A stretch of DNA of 16,732 nucleotides from DATFRX01 sp035630615 (GCA_035630615.1 DASQKI010000119.1:1-16732); one strand, 5' to 3'; counted from the stretch's first letter, positions 7,062-13,531 are shown. Notes: a model not told the origin generated them from the letters alone. Numbers and translations: made by a program.

Positions 7062-7093
7062 GTGAGCACCGCGCGGAGCGATGAGATGAGCAC
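7049..7093. repeat. Short direct duplication at the rplE stop
   Basis: The 14-mer CGCGGAGCGATGAG occurs at 7049-7062 and again at 7072-7085, a 23-nt period. Similarity continues as TGAGCAC at 7063-7069 and 7087-7093 with one inserted base. The first copy contains the last codons and TGA of rplE. The second lies in the short gap before rpsZ. It looks like a local tandem duplication of the gene end. I see no function. Confidence 0.8.
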
Positions 7094-7110
7094 AGTAAGG
7101 AGAACTGACC

Positions 7111-7296
7111 GTGGCTAAGACAGCGTTGGTCGTCAAGGCGGCCCGCAAGCCGAAGTACAAGGTGCGCGGCTATACGCGCTGCCAGCGGTGCGGTCGCCCC
7201 AAGGCGGTCTATCGCAAGTTCGGGCTGTGTCGGGTATGCCTACGTGAGATGGCGCACCGCGGCGAGCTGCCCGGTGTGACGAAGAGCAGCTGGTGA
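7111..7296 (+). CDS. rpsZ: 30S ribosomal protein S14, zinc-binding type
   Basis: S14 is a late-binding protein of the 30S head. The 61-residue form is the short zinc-dependent type: Cys24, Cys27, Cys40 and Cys43 form the CxxC...CxxC zinc site (CQRCGRP and CRVCLRE). The longer zinc-free S14 found in some actinobacteria elsewhere in the genome has no such site. The GTG start at 7111 follows AAGGAG at 7097-7102 with 8-nt spacing, which is the best SD in this part. It lies 49 nt after rplE, and a 91-nt gap with a stem-loop follows. Confidence 0.97.
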   Translation: MAKTALVVKAARKPKYKVRGYTRCQRCGRPKAVYRKFGLCRVCLREMAHRGELPGVTKSSW

Positions 7297-7329
7297 CGGA
7301 GTTGAACGAGTACTTCGCCCCAGGTCTGC

Positions 7330-7352
7330 CCGGCGGTCCCAGGACCGGCCGG
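7330..7352. other. Stem-loop between rpsZ and rpsH
   Basis: CCGGCGGTCC (7330-7339) can pair with GGACCGGCCGG (7342-7352) with one bulged base. The stem is GC-rich and about 10 bp, with a very tight 2-nt loop that would open to 4 or more. No T-tract follows. It lies 36 nt before the rpsH ATG in a 91-nt gap, one of the longer spacers of the spc block. It could modulate the S14-S8 boundary, or protect or process mRNA. Role not known. Confidence 0.4.
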
Positions 7353-7387
7353 CGCGGAAACCGGAGCGGGAAGGTAGCGACACACCC

Positions 7388-7795
7388 ATGACGATGACAG
7401 ATCCCGTTGCAGACATGCTGACGCGTCTGCGTAACGGCAACCAGGCCTTTCACGACAGCGTGCGCATCCCGCACAGCAAGCTGAAGGCGGGCGTGGCCGA
7501 GATCCTCCAGCAGGAGGGCTACATCTCCTCCTGGTCGGTCGAGGATCCGGCGCCGGATATGGTCGGCAAGACCCTGGTGGTCACCTTGAAGTACGGACCC
7601 AGCCGGGAGCGCTCGATCGCGGGACTACGCCGCATCAGCAAGCCTGGCCTTCGGGTGTACGCCAAGGCCAATCAACTGCCGCGGGTGCTGGGCGGTCTCG
7701 GAGTGGCGATCATCTCCACCTCGGACGGCCTGCTGACCGATCGACAGGCAAAAAACAAGGGCGTTGGCGGGGAAGTCCTCGCCTTCGTCTGGTGA
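7388..7795 (+). CDS. rpsH: 30S ribosomal protein S8
   Basis: S8 binds the 16S central domain. In E. coli it also represses the spc operon by binding mRNA at rplE (no matching structure shown here). The 135-residue product begins MTMTDPVADMLTRLRNGN and ends with the family signature STSDGLLTDRQAKNKGVGGE and LAFVW. GGGAAGG lies 10 or more nt before the ATG. An in-frame ATG two codons on is an alternative, but the MTMTDP start is widespread in actinobacteria. rplF follows 24 nt later. Confidence 0.98.
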   Translation: MTMTDPVADMLTRLRNGNQAFHDSVRIPHSKLKAGVAEILQQEGYISSWSVEDPAPDMVGKTLVVTLKYGPSRERSIAGLRRISKPGLRVYAKANQLPRVLGGLGVAIISTSDGLLTDRQAKNKGVGGEVLAFVW

Positions 7796-7819
7796 CCGAG
7801 GACTGAGGGAGGAAGAAGC

Positions 7820-8362
7820 ATGTCGCGCATCGGCAAGCTGCCCATCACGGTCCCGACCGGCGTCGACGTCACGATCGACGGACAGCAGGTGACGGTGAAG
7901 GGCCCGAAGGGCGAGCTGAGCCATGTGGTCGCCACGCCGATCACGATCGAGCGGTCCGACGACGGCAGCCTCGCGGTGAACCGTCCCGATGACGAGCGCA
8001 CGAGCAGAGCGCTGCACGGCCTGTCCCGCACGCTGGTGGCCAACATGGTCACCGGAGTGTCGCAGGGCTACGAAAAGAAGCTCGAGATCGTGGGCGTCGG
8101 CTACCGGGTCATCCCCAAGGGCCCGTCGACTCTCGAACTCAACCTCGGCTTCAGCCACCCGGTGACCTTCGACGCGCCGGACGGTGTGACGTTCACTGTC
8201 GAGTCGGCGACGAAGTTCGCGGTGCAGGGCATCGACAAGCAGCGCGTCGGCGAGGTCGCTGCCAACATCCGCAAGCTGCGCAAGCCCGAGCCCTACAAGG
8301 GCAAGGGCATCCGCTACGCCGGCGAGCGTATCCGGCGCAAGGTTGGAAAGGCGGGCAAGTAA
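7820..8362 (+). CDS. rplF: 50S ribosomal protein L6
   Basis: L6 lies near the factor-binding site by the sarcin-ricin loop. The 180-residue product is full length with two repeated folds: MSRIGKLPITVPTGVDV and VKGPKGELSH in the first, and the second closing with EPYKGKGIRYAGERIRRK (the family signature). GGGAGGAAG at about 7807-7815 gives a strong SD. The gap to rplR is only 2 nt. Confidence 0.98.
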   Translation: MSRIGKLPITVPTGVDVTIDGQQVTVKGPKGELSHVVATPITIERSDDGSLAVNRPDDERTSRALHGLSRTLVANMVTGVSQGYEKKLEIVGVGYRVIPKGPSTLELNLGFSHPVTFDAPDGVTFTVESATKFAVQGIDKQRVGEVAANIRKLRKPEPYKGKGIRYAGERIRRKVGKAGK

Positions 8363-8364
8363 CC

Positions 8365-8748
8365 ATGACTGTCGCGTTGAACCAACGCAAGCGCACCGCT
8401 GGCCGCGTGGCTGGGCGGAAGCGCCGTGCGATCCGCGGCCGCAAGCGAGTGTTCGGCACCGCCGAGCGCCCGCGGCTGGTCGTCACCCGATCCAGCCGGC
8501 ACATCGTGGCCCAGGTCGTCGACGACGTCGAGCACCGCACGCTGGCGTCTGCGTCGTCGATGGAGTCCGACGTCCGGGCCCTGTCGGGGGACAAGAGCGC
8601 CAAGGCGAAGAAGGTCGGCGAGTTGGTGGCCGACCGAGCCAAGAGCGCCGGCCTCGGGTCTGTCGTTCTCGATCGGGCGGGCAACAAGTACCACGGGCGC
8701 ATCGCCGCCTTGGCCGAAGGCGCCCGCGAGGGCGGGCTCGAGTTTTAG
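8365..8748 (+). CDS. rplR: 50S ribosomal protein L18
   Basis: L18 binds 5S rRNA with L5. The 127-residue product has a basic N-terminus (NQRKRTAGRVAGRKRRAIRG), then RPRLVVTRSSRHIVAQVVDD and the closing DRAGNKYHGRIAALAEGARE, all typical of bacterial L18. It begins 2 nt after the rplF stop, so reinitiation is likely. AAAGGCGGG upstream overlaps the end of rplF and may act as SD. rpsE follows after 33 nt. Confidence 0.97.
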   Translation: MTVALNQRKRTAGRVAGRKRRAIRGRKRVFGTAERPRLVVTRSSRHIVAQVVDDVEHRTLASASSMESDVRALSGDKSAKAKKVGELVADRAKSAGLGSVVLDRAGNKYHGRIAALAEGAREGGLEF

Positions 8749-8781
8749 GCGGACACAGTCCGCAGTGAGAGAGGTAGTTCC

Positions 8782-9372
8782 ATGGCTGGACCCCAGCGCC
8801 GCAGTGGTGGCGCCGGAGACCGTCGGTCCCGCGACGACCGTCGCGGGTCGGGGGACAAGACCGCCTACATCGAGCGCGTCGTCGGCATCAACCGAGTCGC
8901 CAAGGTCGTCAAGGGCGGTCGTCGCTTCAGCTTCACGGCTCTCGTGGTCGTGGGCGACGGCGACGGTACGGTCGGCGTCGGCTACGGCAAGGCCAAGGAG
9001 GTGCCGGCCGCGATCGCGAAGGGCGTCGAGGAGGCCAAGAAGAGCTTCTTCAAGGTGCCGCGAATCCAGGGCACCATCCCGCATCCGGTGCAGGCCGAGA
9101 AGTCGGCCGGTGTCGTGCTGCTGCGTCCCGCGGCGCCCGGTACCGGTGTGATCGCCGGTGGCCCGGTGCGTGCGGTCTTGGAGTGCGCGGGCATCCACGA
9201 CGTCCTCAGCAAGTCGCTCGGCTCGTCGAACGCGATCAACATCGTGCACGCCACCGTCGACGCGCTGCGGTCGCTCGAGACGCCCGAGTCGGTGGCCAAG
9301 CGCCGCGGCATGGCCGTCGAGGATGTCGCTCCGCCGGCGCTGCTGAAGGCTCGCTCGGAGGTGGCGGGTTGA
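8782..9372 (+). CDS. rpsE: 30S ribosomal protein S5
   Basis: S5 guards the mRNA entry and influences decoding accuracy. In the 196-residue protein, a basic Arg/Gly/Asp-rich lead-in (1-25) precedes the dsRBD-like domain with ERVVGINRVAKVVKGGRRFS and VGVGYGKAKEVPAAIAKG. The C-terminal domain contains GTGVIAGGPVRAVLECAG and the SLGSSNAINIVHAT segment. GAGAGGTAG about 8 nt upstream can act as SD. The stop overlaps the rpmD ATG by one base (TGATG). Confidence 0.98.
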   Translation: MAGPQRRSGGAGDRRSRDDRRGSGDKTAYIERVVGINRVAKVVKGGRRFSFTALVVVGDGDGTVGVGYGKAKEVPAAIAKGVEEAKKSFFKVPRIQGTIPHPVQAEKSAGVVLLRPAAPGTGVIAGGPVRAVLECAGIHDVLSKSLGSSNAINIVHATVDALRSLETPESVAKRRGMAVEDVAPPALLKARSEVAG

Positions 9373-9554
9373 TGCCGCGGCTCAAAGTACGTCAGGTGCG
9401 CTCGGCGATCGGGCGTAAACAAAACCAGCGCGAGACGTTGCGCTCGCTCGGTCTGAAGCGGATCGGCGACGTCGTCGTCAAGGAAGACCGGCCCGAGATC
9501 CGGGGCATGATTGCCACGGTGCCTCATTTGGTGGCCGTGGAGGAGGTCGACTGA
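9372..9554 (+). CDS. rpmD: 50S ribosomal protein L30
   Basis: L30 is a small large-subunit protein present in many but not all bacteria. The 60-residue product starts MPRLKVRQVRSAIGRKQN and contains LRSLGLKRIGD, then the VPHLVAVEEVD end, all characteristic. An upstream frame open from 9183 is a shadow in rpsE. The ATG at 9372 is set by TGATG overlap with rpsE and the GGAGG about 14 nt upstream. rplO begins 1 nt after the stop. Confidence 0.96.
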   Translation: MPRLKVRQVRSAIGRKQNQRETLRSLGLKRIGDVVVKEDRPEIRGMIATVPHLVAVEEVD

Positions 9555-9555
9555 C

Positions 9556-9999
9556 ATGACCCTCAAACTGCATCACCTGCGTCCGGCGCCCGGGGCGAAG
9601 TCCGCCAAGGTCCGGGTCGGACGAGGCGAGGGCGGCCGTCGCGGTAAGACGGCCGGGCGCGGCACCAAGGGCTCGAAGGCGCGCAACCAGATCCCCGAGA
9701 GCTTCGAGGGCGGCCAGCTGCCGCTCCACATGCGGCTGCCGAAGATGCGCGGCTTCACCAGCCCGTTCAAGGTGCGCTTCCAGGTGGTCAATCTCGACCA
9801 GCTCGCTGCGCTCTACCCCGACGGTGGCGAAGTGACGATCGAGTCGCTGGCCGACAAGGGGGCGGTCCGTCGTCGCCAGCCGGTGAAGATCCTCGGGACC
9901 GGGGACATCTCGGTGGCGGTCCAGGTGACCGCGAACGCTTTCTCGGCGAGCGCGACGGAGAAGATCGAGGCCAGCGGAGGCACCGTCACGACGGTGTGA
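9556..9999 (+). CDS. rplO: 50S ribosomal protein L15
   Basis: L15 binds 23S rRNA in mid-to-late assembly. The 147-residue product begins MTLKLHHLRPAPGAKSAK and has the glycine-rich, basic region VGRGEGGRRGKTAGRGTKG (about 21-39), then GQLPLHMRLPKMRGF and the C-terminal KILGTGDISVAVQVTANAFS. The ATG is 1 nt after the rpmD stop, and GGAGG lies 11 nt upstream within the end of rpmD. An in-frame ATG at 9511 exists, but it would overlap rpmD by 44 nt. This gene ends the spc ribosomal run before the secY leader. Confidence 0.97.
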   Translation: MTLKLHHLRPAPGAKSAKVRVGRGEGGRRGKTAGRGTKGSKARNQIPESFEGGQLPLHMRLPKMRGFTSPFKVRFQVVNLDQLAALYPDGGEVTIESLADKGAVRRRQPVKILGTGDISVAVQVTANAFSASATEKIEASGGTVTTV

Positions 10000-10023
10000 G
10001 GTGACGCTCACATCGGCCGAGCA

Positions 10024-10041
10024 GGCGGCGATGGCGCCGCC
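10024..10041. other. Perfect 7-bp stem-loop after rplO
   Basis: GGCGGCG (10024-10030) and CGCCGCC (10035-10041) flank ATGG. It lies 24 nt after the rplO stop and just before the -10 candidate for secY. With no T-tract it is only a weak candidate for a terminator that would partly separate spc from secY. It could also be part of the promoter region. Confidence 0.4.
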
Positions 10042-10047
10042 GTCGAC

Positions 10048-10056
10048 TGTTAGAGT
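10048..10056 (+). promoter_or_regulatory. Extended -10 promoter candidate for secY
   Basis: TG-T-TAGAGT at 10048-10056 matches the extended -10 form (TG, one base, TANNNT). No good -35 hexamer lies 16-19 nt upstream, where the stem-loop sits instead. Extended -10 promoters can work without one. It lies in a 107-nt gap, 50 nt before the secY GTG, where actinobacteria often have a separate secY promoter. Sequence-only evidence. Confidence 0.45.
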
Positions 10057-10073
10057 CCCCGGACGAATGAGTT

Positions 10074-10090
10074 TCCCGGCGTGACCGGGA
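10074..10090. other. Inverted repeat in secY leader
   Basis: TCCCGG (10074-10079) and CCGGGA (10085-10090) flank CGTGA. It lies 5 nt before the GGGAGG ribosome binding site of secY, so a stem here could limit access to it. A six-codon frame, ATG at 10067 to TGA at 10084 (MSFPA), overlaps the stem. Either may be chance. Confidence 0.3.
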
Positions 10091-10106
10091 TTTATGGGAG
10101 GACCTG

Positions 10107-11408
10107 GTGCTAGGCGCCTTCGTCAACGCGTTCAAGACGCCGGATCTGCGGCGAAAGCTGCTGTTCGTGCTGTTCATCATTGTCGTGTTCCGACTCGGCT
10201 CGATGACCCCGGCGCCTGGCGTCAACGTGCCCAACGTTCAGTCGTGTATCGACACCGCGCAAAGCGCCGACGGCAACAACCTCTTCAACCTGATCAACGT
10301 CTTCTCCGGCGGTGCGCTGCTGCAGCTGACGATCTTCGCGCTCGGCATCATGCCCTACATCACGGCGAGCATCATCCTGCAGCTGCTCACCGTCGTGATC
10401 CCGCGCCTCGAGACCCTCAAAAAGGAGGGTCAGGCCGGGCAGCAGAAGATCACCCAGTACACCCGCTACCTGACGCTGGGTCTTGCGGTCCTTCAGGCGA
10501 CCGGCATCGTCGCCCTCGCCCGCAACAACCAGCTGATCCAGGGCTGTAACGAGGACCTGCTCTACGACAAGGACAATGTCTGGCGCTCGGTGTTGATCGT
10601 GATCACGATGACCGCCGGCACCGCGGTCATCATGTGGCTCGGCGAGCTGATCACCGACCGCGGCATCGGCAACGGCATGTCGATCATGATCTTCACCCAG
10701 ATCGTCGCCACGTTCCCCGGCACGATGTGGCTGATCGGGCAGCAGCAGGGTTGGATCACGTTCTTCATCGTGATCGCGGTCGGCCTCGCGATCGTCGCGG
10801 CGGTCATCTTCGTCGAGCAGGCGCAGCGCCGGATCCCGGTGCAATATGCCAGACGCATGGTCGGCCGCAAGATGTTCGGCGGCTCGTCGACCTATATCCC
10901 GCTGAAGGTCAACCAGGCCGGCGTCATCCCGGTCATCTTCGGATCCAGCCTGCTCTATTTGCCGGCCCTGATGACGCAGTTCAACCCCGACGCGGAGTGG
11001 ACCACCTGGGTTTCGAAGTACTTCGTCCGCGGCGACCACCCGCTCTACATGCTGGCCTACTTCCTGCTGATCGTGTTCTTCACGTTCTTCTACGTGTCGA
11101 TCACCTTCAACCCAGAAGAGGTCGCCGACAACATGAAGAAGTACGGCGGCTTCATCCCCGGCATCCGGGCCGGCCGACCGACGCAGGAGTACCTCGCGTA
11201 CGTCCTGTCCCGCATCACCGCGGTGGGCTCGGTCTATCTGGGCATCGTGGCGTTGATCCCGTTGGTGGCGTTGGTCTTGGTCAATGCCAACCAAAACTTC
11301 CCCTTCGGGGGGACATCTCTGCTCATTATGGTCGGGGTCGGCCTCGACACGGTCAAACAGATCGAGAGCCAACTGCAGCAGCGCAACTACGAAGGGTTCT
11401 TGCGCTGA
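10107..11408 (+). CDS. secY: Preprotein translocase channel subunit SecY
   Basis: SecY is the membrane pore of the Sec export system. It works with SecE/SecG and SecA, and with ribosomes during membrane insertion. The 433-residue product has ten predicted hydrophobic segments: about 18-36, 76-98, 122-142, 160-178, 190-208, 217-236, 272-290, 312-332, 370-392 and 400-414. Diagnostic sequence includes the TM2 motif GIMPYITASIILQLL (80-94), the ITDRGIGNGMS loop (182-192), and RRIPVQYARRMVG. The GTG start at 10107 has GGGAGG 5 nt upstream. The TGA overlaps the adk ATG by one base (TGATG). Confidence 0.98.
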   Translation: MLGAFVNAFKTPDLRRKLLFVLFIIVVFRLGSMTPAPGVNVPNVQSCIDTAQSADGNNLFNLINVFSGGALLQLTIFALGIMPYITASIILQLLTVVIPRLETLKKEGQAGQQKITQYTRYLTLGLAVLQATGIVALARNNQLIQGCNEDLLYDKDNVWRSVLIVITMTAGTAVIMWLGELITDRGIGNGMSIMIFTQIVATFPGTMWLIGQQQGWITFFIVIAVGLAIVAAVIFVEQAQRRIPVQYARRMVGRKMFGGSSTYIPLKVNQAGVIPVIFGSSLLYLPALMTQFNPDAEWTTWVSKYFVRGDHPLYMLAYFLLIVFFTFFYVSITFNPEEVADNMKKYGGFIPGIRAGRPTQEYLAYVLSRITAVGSVYLGIVALIPLVALVLVNANQNFPFGGTSLLIMVGVGLDTVKQIESQLQQRNYEGFLR

Positions 11409-12061
11409 TGCGGCTGGTTCTCGTGGGTCCGCCGGGTGCCGGCAAGGGGACGCAGGCCAAGCGCATCGCGACGCATTACGGCATCCCCAACATCTCGACC
11501 GGCGACATCTTCCGCTCCAACGTCGCGGAGATGACCGAGTTGGGCGAGCTCGCGAAGAATTTCATGGACGAGGGCGAGCTGGTCCCGGACGACGTCACCA
11601 TCGCCATGGTCCGCGACCGGCTGGGGCGTGACGACACCGAGCCGGGGTTCCTGCTCGACGGCTTCCCCCGTACGGTGCCGCAGGCCGAGGCGCTCAACGA
11701 GATCCTCGACAGTTACGACGTCGCCCTCGACTCGGTGCTCAAGCTCCAGGTCGACGACGAGGAGGTCGTGCACCGGCTGTCCGGTCGGCGCATCTGCCGG
11801 TCGTGCGGACACACCTTCCACATCGAGTTCGACCCGCCCACGCGCGAGGGCGTCTGCGACCTCTGCGGAAGCGAGCTCTATCAGCGCGACGACGATCGGC
11901 CGGAGACGATTCGGCGGCGGCTCGACGTCTACCACGAGCAGACGCGTCCGCTGGTCGAGTACTACAAGGCGCGTGACCTGCTGCGCATCGTGATCGGCAC
12001 CGGGGCGGTCGATGAGGTGAAAGCGCGCGCCATCGAGGCTCTCGAGCAGCCGGTCGCCTAG
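11408..12061 (+). CDS. adk: Adenylate kinase with zinc-type LID
   Basis: Adenylate kinase interconverts ATP + AMP and 2 ADP in the cytoplasm. The 217-residue product has the P-loop GPPGAGKGT (8-16), the AMP-binding STGDIFR (30-36), and the signature LDGFPRT (83-89). It is the long-LID form. Cys130, Cys133, Cys150 and Cys153 form two CxxC pairs, consistent with a structural zinc. Mycobacterial enzymes lack this longer LID, whereas other actinobacteria keep it. Placement between secY and map is standard, and it is presumably cotranscribed with secY. The upstream frame from 10634 is a shadow within secY. Confidence 0.98.
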   Translation: MRLVLVGPPGAGKGTQAKRIATHYGIPNISTGDIFRSNVAEMTELGELAKNFMDEGELVPDDVTIAMVRDRLGRDDTEPGFLLDGFPRTVPQAEALNEILDSYDVALDSVLKLQVDDEEVVHRLSGRRICRSCGHTFHIEFDPPTREGVCDLCGSELYQRDDDRPETIRRRLDVYHEQTRPLVEYYKARDLLRIVIGTGAVDEVKARAIEALEQPVA

Positions 12062-12073
12062 GGATAATCCGGC

Positions 12074-12901
12074 ATGGGCTTACTCCGACTGCGGGACCGA
12101 GGCGTCGAGATCAAGACGCGGGAACAGATCGCGTTGATGCGCCGGGCCGGCCGGATCGTCGGCGAGACGCTTCAGCTGTGCCGCGACAGCGTACGCCCGG
12201 GCATGACCACCGACGACCTGGACCGGCTGGCCGAGACGTACATTCGCGACCACGGCGCCGTGCCGTCGTTCAAGGGCTACCACGGCTTCCCCAAGACGCT
12301 GTGTGTTTCGGTCAACGACGAGATCGTGCACGGCATCCCGGGACCGCGACGCCTCGAGACCGGCGACGTCGTTTCGATCGACTGCGGGGCGATCATCGAG
12401 GGCTGGCACGGCGACGCCGCCATCACGGTGGCGCTCGGCGACGTGTCCGACGAGGTGCGCCAACTGCTCGCGGTGTGCGAGGACGCGTTGTGGCGCGGCA
12501 TCGCCGCCGCTCGCATCGGGGGCTACGTCACCGACATTTCACATGCGGTGGAGACGTACGTGCGGGGCGTCGGCGACTTCGGCATCGTCGAGGACTACGT
12601 CGGACACGGCATCGGCTCGTCGATGCACATGGCGCCCAACGTGCCCAACGTGGGTGAGCCCGGCAACGGTCCGCGACTGCAGCGCGGCATCGCGCTGGCG
12701 GTCGAGCCGATGATCACGCTCGGCGGCATCGAGACCGACCTGCTCGACGACGACTGGACGGTCGTGAGCCGCGACGGGTCGCTCGCCGCCCATTTCGAGC
12801 ACACTTTCACCCTGACTCGTGACGGTTTGTGGGTGCTGACGGCGCTCGACGGCGGGAGCGGCCGCCTCAGCGACCTGGGTGTCTCGTACGGCGGTGATTG
12901 A
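12074..12901 (+). CDS. map: Methionine aminopeptidase type I
   Basis: Methionine aminopeptidase removes the N-terminal Met from new proteins when the second residue is small. The 275-residue product has the complete metal site: Asp103, Asp114, His178, Glu211 and Glu242, within SIDCG, WHGDAAI, GHGIGSSMH, AVEPMIT and HFEHT. The substrate-side histidine His86 lies in VHGIPGPR. It lacks the long N-terminal zinc or SH3 extension of some types. ATG at 12074 is 12 nt after adk, with poor SD. The first 12 residues are not conserved, but I see no better start. Its end abuts the infA promoter region. Confidence 0.97.
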   Translation: MGLLRLRDRGVEIKTREQIALMRRAGRIVGETLQLCRDSVRPGMTTDDLDRLAETYIRDHGAVPSFKGYHGFPKTLCVSVNDEIVHGIPGPRRLETGDVVSIDCGAIIEGWHGDAAITVALGDVSDEVRQLLAVCEDALWRGIAAARIGGYVTDISHAVETYVRGVGDFGIVEDYVGHGIGSSMHMAPNVPNVGEPGNGPRLQRGIALAVEPMITLGGIETDLLDDDWTVVSRDGSLAAHFEHTFTLTRDGLWVLTALDGGSGRLSDLGVSYGGD

Positions 12902-12906
12902 CCCGA

Positions 12907-12937
12907 TTGGCGTGGGGTGGGGTCCCTGACGTAAACT
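12907..12937 (+). promoter_or_regulatory. Promoter candidate for infA-rpmJ-alpha genes
   Basis: TAAACT at 12932-12937 fits the -10 pattern TANNNT. TTGGCG at 12907-12912 is a reasonable -35, with a 19-nt spacer that is slightly long. It starts within 6 nt of the map stop, at the head of a 169-nt leader. A start near 12944 would place a hairpin at the mRNA 5' end. A better -35 (TTGACC, 12898) is too far upstream. Confidence 0.45.
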
Positions 12938-12945
12938 TGAGCGTT

Positions 12946-12967
12946 GGCCCCTCGTGGGCCGTCTTTT
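12946..12967 (+). terminator. Hairpin plus T-run at the predicted infA mRNA 5' end
   Basis: GGCCC (12946-12950), loop CTCGT and GGGCC (12956-12960) are followed by GTCTTTT (12961-12967). This has the form of a short intrinsic terminator, about 10 nt downstream of the -10 candidate. If transcription starts near 12944 the hairpin would cap the RNA, where it could act in attenuation or 5'-end protection. Alternatively it ends transcripts from secY-adk-map. With only 5 bp it would be a weak terminator. Confidence 0.4.
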
Positions 12968-12968
12968 C

Positions 12969-13010
12969 ATGCCCTGCGGCTGCTTGCGTTCTGTCCCGGA
13001 AAACGATTGA
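12969..13010 (+). CDS. Possible 13-residue leader peptide (MPCGCLRSVPEND)
   Basis: A short frame in the infA leader starts with ATG at 12969, directly after the hairpin and T-run, and ends with TGA at 13008-13010. It has two cysteines among its first five residues. No Shine-Dalgarno sequence is visible, though leaderless-like or weak initiation is common in actinobacteria. Cys-containing leader frames are known to act as attenuators elsewhere in actinobacteria. This one could just be chance in a 169-nt leader. I do not recognise a homologue. Confidence 0.2.
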   Translation: MPCGCLRSVPEND

Positions 13011-13070
13011 ACGACATGGGCGTGCGGGCGGCTGCGGGCCACCAAAGCGAACCGACAGATTGCGGAGGAC

Positions 13071-13292
13071 ATGGCGAAGAAGGAAGGGGTCATCGAGATC
13101 GAGGGCTCGGTGGTCGAGGCTCTGCCGAACGCGATGTTTCGCGTCGAGCTGACCAACGGACACAAGGTTCTCGCTCACATCAGCGGCAAGATGCGCCAGC
13201 ATTACATCCGGATCCTGCCTCAGGACCGGGTCGTCGTGGAGCTGTCGCCGTACGACCTGACCCGTGGCCGCATTGTCTACCGCTACAAGTAA
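13071..13292 (+). CDS. infA: Translation initiation factor IF-1
   Basis: IF1 binds the 30S A site during initiation with IF2 and IF3. The 73-residue OB-fold protein is highly typical: MAKKEGVIEIEGSVVEAL, PNAMFRVELTNGHKVLAHIS, RQHYIRILPQDRVVVELSPY and GRIVYRYK. The family N-terminus fixes the ATG at 13071. Only 2 nt separate the SD-like GGAGG (13064-13068) from the ATG, closer than the usual 5-9, so another base-pairing register or a different signal may be used. The TAA is followed directly by TAG. It probably heads its own transcript. Confidence 0.97.
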   Translation: MAKKEGVIEIEGSVVEALPNAMFRVELTNGHKVLAHISGKMRQHYIRILPQDRVVVELSPYDLTRGRIVYRYK

Positions 13293-13314
13293 TAGCCAGG
13301 CCATCAACCAACGT

Positions 13315-13341
13315 CTGGGCGGGGCCATCGCCTGCGCCCAG
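13315..13341. other. Stem-loop between infA and rpmJ
   Basis: CTGGGCG (13315-13321) pairs with CGCCCAG (13335-13341) across a 13-nt loop, with a possible extra T-G pair outside. It fills most of the 66-nt spacer and ends 7 nt before the GGAGAG (13349-13354) that serves rpmJ. No T-run. Unknown function. Confidence 0.45.
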
Positions 13342-13358
13342 GACAACCGGAGAGCTCG

Positions 13359-13472
13359 ATGAAGGTCCAACCGAGCGTCAAGAAGATTTGCGACAAGTGC
13401 AAAGTGATTCGCCGGCACGGGCGAGTCATGGTGATCTGCGAAAACCCGCGCCACAAGCAGCGCCAGGGCTGA
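13359..13472 (+). CDS. rpmJ: 50S ribosomal protein L36, zinc-binding type
   Basis: L36 is the smallest ribosomal protein and stabilises 23S rRNA near the factor-binding side. I translated 37 residues starting MKVQPSVKKICDKCKVIRR and ending ENPRHKQRQG. Cys11, Cys14, Cys27 and His32 form the CxxC...C...H zinc site of the C+ form. Zinc-free copies can replace it in some genomes under zinc limitation (family knowledge). GGAGAG at 13349-13354 is the SD. It lies between infA and rpsM, as in other actinobacteria. Confidence 0.97.
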   Translation: MKVQPSVKKICDKCKVIRRHGRVMVICENPRHKQRQG

Positions 13473-13500
13473 CGACAGTTCACCACCCAGCGTGACCGCT

Positions 13501-13527
13501 CACGCCTCACCCGTTGGGTGAGGCGTG
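13501..13527. other. Perfect 12-bp hairpin between rpmJ and rpsM
   Basis: CACGCCTCACCC (13501-13512) pairs exactly with GGGTGAGGCGTG (13516-13527) across a GTT loop. It is the strongest stem in the window and lies 29 nt after rpmJ. No T-tract follows (CCACCCCC), but actinobacterial terminators often lack one. It may terminate or attenuate the infA-rpmJ transcript, or be an RNA-processing or protein-binding site ahead of rpsM. Confidence 0.65.
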
Positions 13528-13531
13528 CCAC

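Noticed and set aside
10110..11372. A 420-codon - strand frame opposite secY
   Set aside because: Fully antisense to secY, with a translation rich in Asp, His, Arg and Gln as a mirror of hydrophobic codons. It is a shadow.
12898..12903. TTGACC as the -35 of the infA promoter
   Set aside because: It is near consensus but 28 nt from TAAACT, and no -10 is visible at the proper distance. TTGGCG at 12907 with a 19-nt spacer fits better.
12944..13495. A + strand frame of 183 codons running through infA and rpmJ in another frame
   Set aside because: It overlaps both conserved genes completely and its codon pattern follows them. No domain is visible.
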